From the NCBI GenBank assembly GCA_026710565.1, contig JAPOQV010000328.1:1-6214 (forward strand): 6,214 bases of DNA. Reading direction: 5' to 3'. This DNA is from Spirochaetaceae bacterium. GTDB lineage: Bacteria > Spirochaetota > Spirochaetia > SZUA-6 > Bin103. Below are positions 1 to 6,214 of this stretch, piece by piece (position 1 is the first letter of the stretch; each line of letters starts with the position of its first letter). Under the pieces are notes generated by a model, which worked only from the letters and a program-made list of their open reading frames with translations, did not search any database and was not told where the DNA came from. A program made the translations under genes and the position numbers.

Positions 1-3350
<3,350 letters not shown>

Positions 3351-3358
3351 CTTTCAAG

Positions 3359-3376
3359 CCTCCTGGCGGAACTATA
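3359..3376 (-). promoter_or_regulatory. Ribosome binding site and weak -10 candidate for the lyase gene
   Basis: AGGAGG at 3359-3364 is a near-perfect Shine-Dalgarno, 8 nt before the ATG, the strongest in the window. TATAGT at 3371-3376 (5 of 6 to the -10 consensus) lies 6 bp upstream of it, so a message could begin at the ribosome site itself. No good -35 box is seen at 16-18 bp, so the promoter part is weak. The rest of the gap up to the vapC stop (3377-3486) shows no terminator or gene that I can support. Confidence 0.4.
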
Positions 3377-3486
3377 GGCGATCCCGAGCTCAGCCGACGC
3401 CCGTGGGCGGCGTGCGAACACTGCGCGCGGAGTGACCGCCAGGGAGGTGCTGCGGATCAACGGCGCCGGCCGAGGCTTCCAGCGGG

Positions 3487-3918
3487 TCACCGTGGGGCGA
3501 CCACGGCGATACTCGGCGCGAAGGGGACGAAGTTGCGGACGTTCCAGGTGATCAAGGTCGTTGCCTTCGCCTTCAGAGCGGCGATCGCGATGAGCGCGTC
3601 GGACATCTGGCCGCCGATCAGCTCGCGTCGCTGTGCTTCGCGCAGCGCACTCCACATTTCGGATCCGGTCAGGTGAACGATCGGCGTGTCACGCCAGTTG
3701 CTCTCGATGAGAGCGATCGCGTCGTCCGCACGCAGGCGATGCGGTGCGGGCAGGCGCGTCAGGACGGAATAGGTCTCCGCCAACGAATGCCCGGCCACGA
3801 CCATCTGCTCGTCACTGCGCTCCCGCCGCTCGATCTCCGACCGGGTTCGCTCGTGGTGCTCGTGCCATGAGCTGACGGCCGCGATCAGGGCGCTGGTGTC
3901 GCACAGGTATCGAGTCAC
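3487..3918 (-). CDS. vapC: VapC-type PIN-domain ribonuclease toxin
   Basis: This 143-aa protein has the length and motif order of VapC toxins, Mg2+-dependent ribonucleases that cut specific tRNAs or rRNA when not bound by their antitoxin. The acidic site is visible: D7 in YLCDTSALIA, E48 in SLAETYSVLTRLP, D107 in GGQMSDALIAIAA, and the C-terminal ITWNVRNF (123-130), where N126 stands at the usual fourth position. No motif is missing, so the toxin looks intact. The start is GTG at 3916-3918, overlapping the TGA of the upstream antitoxin as GTGA, which implies translational coupling; GGGGA lies about 8 nt upstream. The pair is transcribed leftward, away from the 114-aa gene and towards the lyase gene. 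PIN-domain assignment is secure. The RNA target cannot be read from sequence. Confidence 0.92.
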   Translation of the reverse strand: MTRYLCDTSALIAAVSSWHEHHERTRSEIERRERSDEQMVVAGHSLAETYSVLTRLPAPHRLRADDAIALIESNWRDTPIVHLTGSEMWSALREAQRRELIGGQMSDALIAIAALKAKATTLITWNVRNFVPFAPSIAVVAPR

Positions 3919-4187
3919 TCGGCAGTTCCCCGCGCGGCTGATCCGTCGCGGAGATCGGCGATCGTCTCCTCGAGCTGCGAAGCCTTCAAGACCGGCTGTT
4001 CCGACCCTGGTACCGCGACCACCAGGGAGCCGCGGCGCTGCAGGGTGACGGTCAGCGGGACGGGCTCGATCTCCACGTGGCCGTCCTGCACCCGGAATCG
4101 CACCTGCGTGCCCGGGCGCAGATGCGCTGCTTCGCGAATCGCCTTGGGAACGACGATACGCCCGGCGCGGTCGATGGTTGATTTCAT
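3915..4187 (-). CDS. vapB: AbrB/MazE-fold antitoxin of the VapBC pair
   Basis: This 90-aa protein begins with a swapped-hairpin AbrB/SpoVT DNA-binding domain (about residues 1-45): MKSTIDRAGRIVVPKAIREA, then LRPGTQVRF and GHVEIEP. The RAGRIVVPKAIRE core is diagnostic. The C-terminal half (about 46-90) includes the acidic segment LEETIADLRDG, which should fold onto and block the PIN toxin. It precedes vapC with a 4-bp overlap, the standard antitoxin-toxin order. The ATG at 4185-4187 overlaps the left arm of an inverted repeat (4186-4216), the probable autoregulatory operator. No Shine-Dalgarno is seen, so the message may be leaderless or nearly so. Assignment as the cognate antitoxin rests on fold and operon position and is strong. 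Confidence 0.92.
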   Translation of the reverse strand: MKSTIDRAGRIVVPKAIREAAHLRPGTQVRFRVQDGHVEIEPVPLTVTLQRRGSLVVAVPGSEQPVLKASQLEETIADLRDGSAARGTAE

Positions 4188-4216
4188 GGCACTATCATTA
4201 CCACGTATGGTGCCAT
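4186..4216. promoter_or_regulatory. Inverted repeat over the divergent starts of vapB and the 114-aa gene; probable VapBC operator
   Basis: ATGGCACTAT (4186-4195) and ATGGTGCCAT (4207-4216) form a 10-bp inverted repeat with one mismatch and an 11-bp spacer. The left arm covers the vapB start codon and the right arm covers the ATG of the divergent gene. AbrB-fold antitoxins commonly repress their own operon from such palindromes, so binding here would shut off vapBC and probably the rightward gene too. On the plus strand TATCAT (4193-4198, 5 of 6 to the -10 consensus) lies 8 bp before the ATG at 4207. No convincing -35 is seen for either direction. Confidence 0.65.
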
Positions 4217-4551
4217 TGAGCTACCGCATCACCGCCGACGCCTGTCGCGCTCCCGATGATGCGATCGAGCTTGCGGTCAACGGCACGCCGGTCGCGTGCG
4301 ACCACAACGCCTGGCGCCCGCACGGACTGCTCTACACGCTCTACGCCAGCCGGCGCATGCGCGGGCTCCCCTTCGGGTACGAACGCGAGGACGACGCCGA
4401 CGCCGCGGAGGGAGGCGCGCAGGAGCCGCCGGACCTGCTGCGCGTGGGCCGGAACGAGTTGACGATCACGCTGAGGAAGCGCCGCGCGGACGCCGGCCCG
4501 CTGCTGATCACCGGCATCGAAGCCCTGATCAACTACGACGGCGGCGAATAG
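4207..4551 (+). CDS. Short protein resembling a detached C-terminal beta-sandwich domain
   Basis: This frame gives 114 residues from the ATG at 4207 (GTG at 4210 is an alternative). It reads as alternating beta strands: IELAVNGTPV (19-28), then LLRVGRNELTITLRKR (77-92) and PLLITGIEALINY (98-110). The pattern of a 'LNG'-type strand, a short loop region, 'LL..G.N.L.I.L..R' and a final 'I....V.I.Y' strand is one I associate with the C-terminal galactose-binding-like domain of much larger glycan-related proteins. Here it stands alone, with no signal peptide, and its reading frame upstream of 4207 is only the antisense of vapB. It may therefore be the surviving 3' end of a larger gene cut when the VapBC region arrived, or a small gene in its own right. 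No Shine-Dalgarno precedes it. The ligand is unknown. Coding character is moderately good; function is not assigned. Confidence 0.6.
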   Translation: MVPLSYRITADACRAPDDAIELAVNGTPVACDHNAWRPHGLLYTLYASRRMRGLPFGYEREDDADAAEGGAQEPPDLLRVGRNELTITLRKRRADAGPLLITGIEALINYDGGE

Positions 4552-4625
4552 AGGCGTCGGTCGTACACATCGCGACGATGGCCAACCTTGACCACGACGA
4601 CGATGAGTTCGTCACCACGCGGACT
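4533..4625 (-). pseudogene. C-terminal remnant of a RelE-type toxin
   Basis: Directly after the TGA of the ribbon-helix-helix antitoxin, and in the same frame, the minus strand reads SPRGDELIVVVVKVGHRRD, then VYDRRLYSPPS and a TAG at 4533-4535. DELIVVVVKVGHRRDVY (encoded at about 4563-4613) is the hallmark final strand and tail of RelE/ParE-superfamily toxins, which end in patterns like 'V.VGHR..VY'. A complete toxin would have about 65 more residues before it; they are absent, and there is no start codon with a ribosome site. So the toxin has lost its N-terminal three quarters, most simply by an internal deletion. The last codons overlap the end of the convergent 114-aa gene. It is too short to be active. 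Confidence 0.65.
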
Positions 4626-4847
4626 TCAAATCGTGCCGTCGGCTTCAAGCTGCTTCAGGAACTCCTCATATCCTACCGGGTGTTCCGACCGGCGCTCATG
4701 CCAGTGGGAGAGGTCCTCCAGATCCTCCGCCAGGAGGACGCGCAGAGCCTCGTTTACCAATTCGGACATGGACTCTCGCGTCTCGGCCGACTTCAGGCGG
4801 AGGGCTCGATGCAGGTCGTCGTCCAGGTATACGGTCGCCTTGCTCAC
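4626..4847 (-). CDS. Ribbon-helix-helix (CopG/RelB-like) antitoxin, now without an intact toxin
   Basis: The 73-aa product begins VSKATVYLDDDLHRALRLK, the beta strand plus first helix of a ribbon-helix-helix DNA-binding domain, followed by SMSELVNEALRVLLAED (26-42) as the second helix. The C-terminal part (43-73) is charged and ends LKQLEADGTI, like the toxin-wrapping tail of RelB-type antitoxins. I chose the GTG at 4845-4847 because family members usually start MSKATVYLD; an in-frame ATG at 4872-4874 would add nine residues (MPSRRHTVS) that do not resemble the family. CATACT at 4854-4859 lies 6 bp before the GTG, allowing a leaderless message. Its partner toxin is reduced to the remnant at 4533-4625. 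It may persist as an anti-addiction factor or a repressor, but that is inference. Confidence 0.85.
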   Translation of the reverse strand: MSKATVYLDDDLHRALRLKSAETRESMSELVNEALRVLLAEDLEDLSHWHERRSEHPVGYEEFLKQLEADGTI

Positions 4848-4910
4848 GCTGACAGTATGGCGCCTTGATGGCATGACGGAAGAGCTCAGGCGCCGAGCGA
4901 GGATTCGGGG

Positions 4911-5114
4911 CTACAGCTTGAAGTTGTTGCCCCGCATCGGGCGGAACGGCGGTCGGGCGTGGTTCGAAAGTCGGGCGACCATCGTGGCGAAGGCGATGTA
5001 GTCGTCGATGTCGACGACGTGGTCACGCTCGATTGAACGCAGATCGGCCCGAAGACCTCCCGATCGGGCGAGCGCCAGGAGTTCGTCTCTCTCAGCACGG
5101 GTGAGCGGGGCCAT
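4911..5114 (-). CDS. Small conserved-looking protein of unknown function, 67 aa
   Basis: The product starts MAPLTRAERDELLALARSGG and continues with LRADLRSIERDHVVDIDDYI, then AFATMVARLSNHARPPFRPM and ends RGNNFKL. It looks mainly helical and soluble, with an acidic middle (DIDDY, 35-39) and a conserved-looking PPFRPM near the end (54-59). I have an impression of similar small hypothetical proteins in other bacteria but cannot name a family. It lies upstream of the ribbon-helix-helix antitoxin on the same strand, 63 nt from that gene's GTG (36 nt from its upstream ATG), so the two may share a message. TAGACT at 5121-5126 is 6 bp before the ATG, and there is no Shine-Dalgarno. Third codon positions are GC-rich, as in true genes here. 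Coding is probable; role is unknown. Confidence 0.6.
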   Translation of the reverse strand: MAPLTRAERDELLALARSGGLRADLRSIERDHVVDIDDYIAFATMVARLSNHARPPFRPMRGNNFKL

Positions 5115-5186
5115 GAGCCGAGTCTACACGCCGGCGACGGCGGGCGAGTAGAGGAATCTCCCGGTTCGCGTCATCCTGAGCCCGGC

Positions 5187-6214
5187 ATGAGACGACCGAA
5201 CATCCTGTTCGCCTTCGCCGACGACTGGGGCCGCTACGCGAGCGCGTACGCCGCTCACCAGGGCGGACGCCCGCTCAGCGCTCTGATCGACACCCCGCAC
5301 TTCGACCGCGTGGCCGGCGAAGGGGTGCTGTTCACGAACGCGCTGGTGCCGGCGCCGAGCTGCACGCCCTGCCGGAGCTCGATCCTCTCCGGGCGTTATT
5401 TCTGGCAGACGGGGCTGGGCGCGATCCTGCAGGGAGCGGTCTGGGACCGTGCCATCCCATCGTACCCTTTCCTGCTGCGGGATGCCGGGTACCACATCGG
5501 CTTCTCCTACAAGGTCTGGTCGCCGGGGACGCCGCAGGATGATCCGTACGGTGGGACGGGTATGCGCTACCAGGCCTGCGGGAGGGACTTCGACCAGTTC
5601 TCGTTCCGGGCCACCGAGTGGGCGGCCGAGGCCGGCGGCGTGGAGCCGGCCAAGCAGAGGCTCTGCGACGAGGTGAGGTGCAACTTCCGCAGCTATCTGG
5701 ATGACCGGGAGCGTGACCAGCCGTTCTGCTACTGGTGGGGGCCGACCAACACGCACCGCGAGTGGCAGAAGGGCTCCGGCAAGGCGCTGTGGGGCCTCGA
5801 CCCGGACGCGCTGACCGGCCGGTTGCCGACGTTTCTGCCCGACGTCCACGACGTGCGCGAAGACGTCTGCGACTACCTGGGCGAGTGCATGGCGGTGGAC
5901 TGTGGACTCGGGGTGCTGCTCGGCATGCTGGAGGAGATGGGCGAGCTGGACGACACGCTGGTCGTGGTCTCCGGCGACCACGGGATCCCGGGTGTGCCGC
6001 GGGGGAAGTGCAACCTGTACGACATCGGCTGCGAGGTGGCGCTCGCCGCGCGGTTGCCGGGGACGATCCCGGGAGGCCGGGTGGCGGACGACATGGTGAA
6101 CGTCATGGATGTCGCGCCGACGTTCCTGGAGGTGGCGGGCGTCGAGCGGCCGGCGGGCATGCCGGCTCGCAGCCCGATGGACATCCTCGGCTCCAGCCGC
6201 TCCCGGCCGGGCCG
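5187..6214 (+). CDS. Family S1 (formylglycine-dependent) sulfatase, N-terminal part, truncated by the right edge
   Basis: This enzyme should hydrolyse sulfate esters, or N-sulfate groups, on a glycan. It opens RRPNILFAFADDWGRY with metal-ligand Asp12 and Asp13. The sulfatase signature is CTPCRSSILSGRYFWQTGLG (59-78): C59 is the residue converted to formylglycine, in a C-x-P-x-R context with R63, and C62 sits where Ser or Ala is common. K109 in SYKVWSPG takes the place of the Lys in the usual GKWH motif, whose His is not seen. TNTHREW (187-193) supplies H190; SGDHG (262-266) supplies metal ligands D264 and H265; K274 follows in RGKCNLYD. The family's C-terminal end (usually past residue 450) lies outside. 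There is no signal peptide, so the protein is probably cytoplasmic. The ATG at 5187 was chosen because the family typically starts just before this first strand; only a weak GAG precedes it. The YKVWSP variant recalls heparan N-sulfatase-like members, but the substrate is uncertain. Confidence 0.93.
   Translation, partial: MRRPNILFAFADDWGRYASAYAAHQGGRPLSALIDTPHFDRVAGEGVLFTNALVPAPSCTPCRSSILSGRYFWQTGLGAILQGAVWDRAIPSYPFLLRDAGYHIGFSYKVWSPGTPQDDPYGGTGMRYQACGRDFDQFSFRATEWAAEAGGVEPAKQRLCDEVRCNFRSYLDDRERDQPFCYWWGPTNTHREWQKGSGKALWGLDPDALTGRLPTFLPDVHDVREDVCDYLGECMAVDCGLGVLLGMLEEMGELDDTLVVVSGDHGIPGVPRGKCNLYDIGCEVALAARLPGTIPGGRVADDMVNVMDVAPTFLEVAGVERPAGMPARSPMDILGSSRSRPG

Noticed and set aside
5124..5981. 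A 285-codon minus-strand frame opposite the sulfatase
   Set aside because: The plus strand here carries all the sulfatase motifs in order, and the minus frame has none.

Overview
This is a high-GC bacterial window with two partial genes cut by the window edges, one large complete enzyme gene, and a roughly 1.6 kb block of small toxin-antitoxin-type genes between two genes of glycan metabolism. The taxon cannot be fixed. A Sec-exported KatG, a PcRGLX/YetA-type lyase, a CTPCR-type sulfatase and abundant TA genes suggest a high-GC environmental bacterium, possibly Acidobacteriota-, Planctomycetota- or Poribacteria-like. That is inference from flavour, not proof.

Left edge (1-668): the N-terminal 188 codons of a catalase-peroxidase (katG) run leftward off the window. 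They begin with a clear Sec signal peptide. Upstream of the gene there is a TTGACA/TACGAT promoter candidate with two identical 13-bp direct repeats 32 bp apart, the nearer one abutting the -35 box.

669-3350: one leftward 893-aa gene resembles the exo-rhamnogalacturonan lyase / YetA-like family (PL26-type). It has an N-terminal RIFT barrel, a middle beta domain and an alpha/alpha toroid, and no signal peptide. It has a strong AGGAGG ribosome site.

3487-5114: a small-gene block. A leftward VapBC pair (AbrB-fold antitoxin, PIN toxin, 4-bp GTGA overlap) has an imperfect inverted repeat over its start. Diverging from it is a 114-aa rightward gene that looks like the detached C-terminal beta domain of a larger protein. 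Convergent with that lies a ribbon-helix-helix antitoxin whose RelE-type toxin survives only as a C-terminal remnant. Upstream of the antitoxin, on the same strand, is an unrecognised 67-aa protein.

5187-6214: a rightward family S1 (formylglycine) sulfatase, truncated by the window edge after 342 codons and lacking a signal peptide.

The lyase and the sulfatase could both act inside the cell on imported, sulfated or pectin-like oligosaccharides, but they are divergent and separated by the TA block, so a shared pathway is only a suggestion. I do not see a convincing new multi-gene system. The most informative irregularities are the decayed relE toxin, the orphan C-terminal domain beside VapBC, and the phased repeats at the katG promoter.
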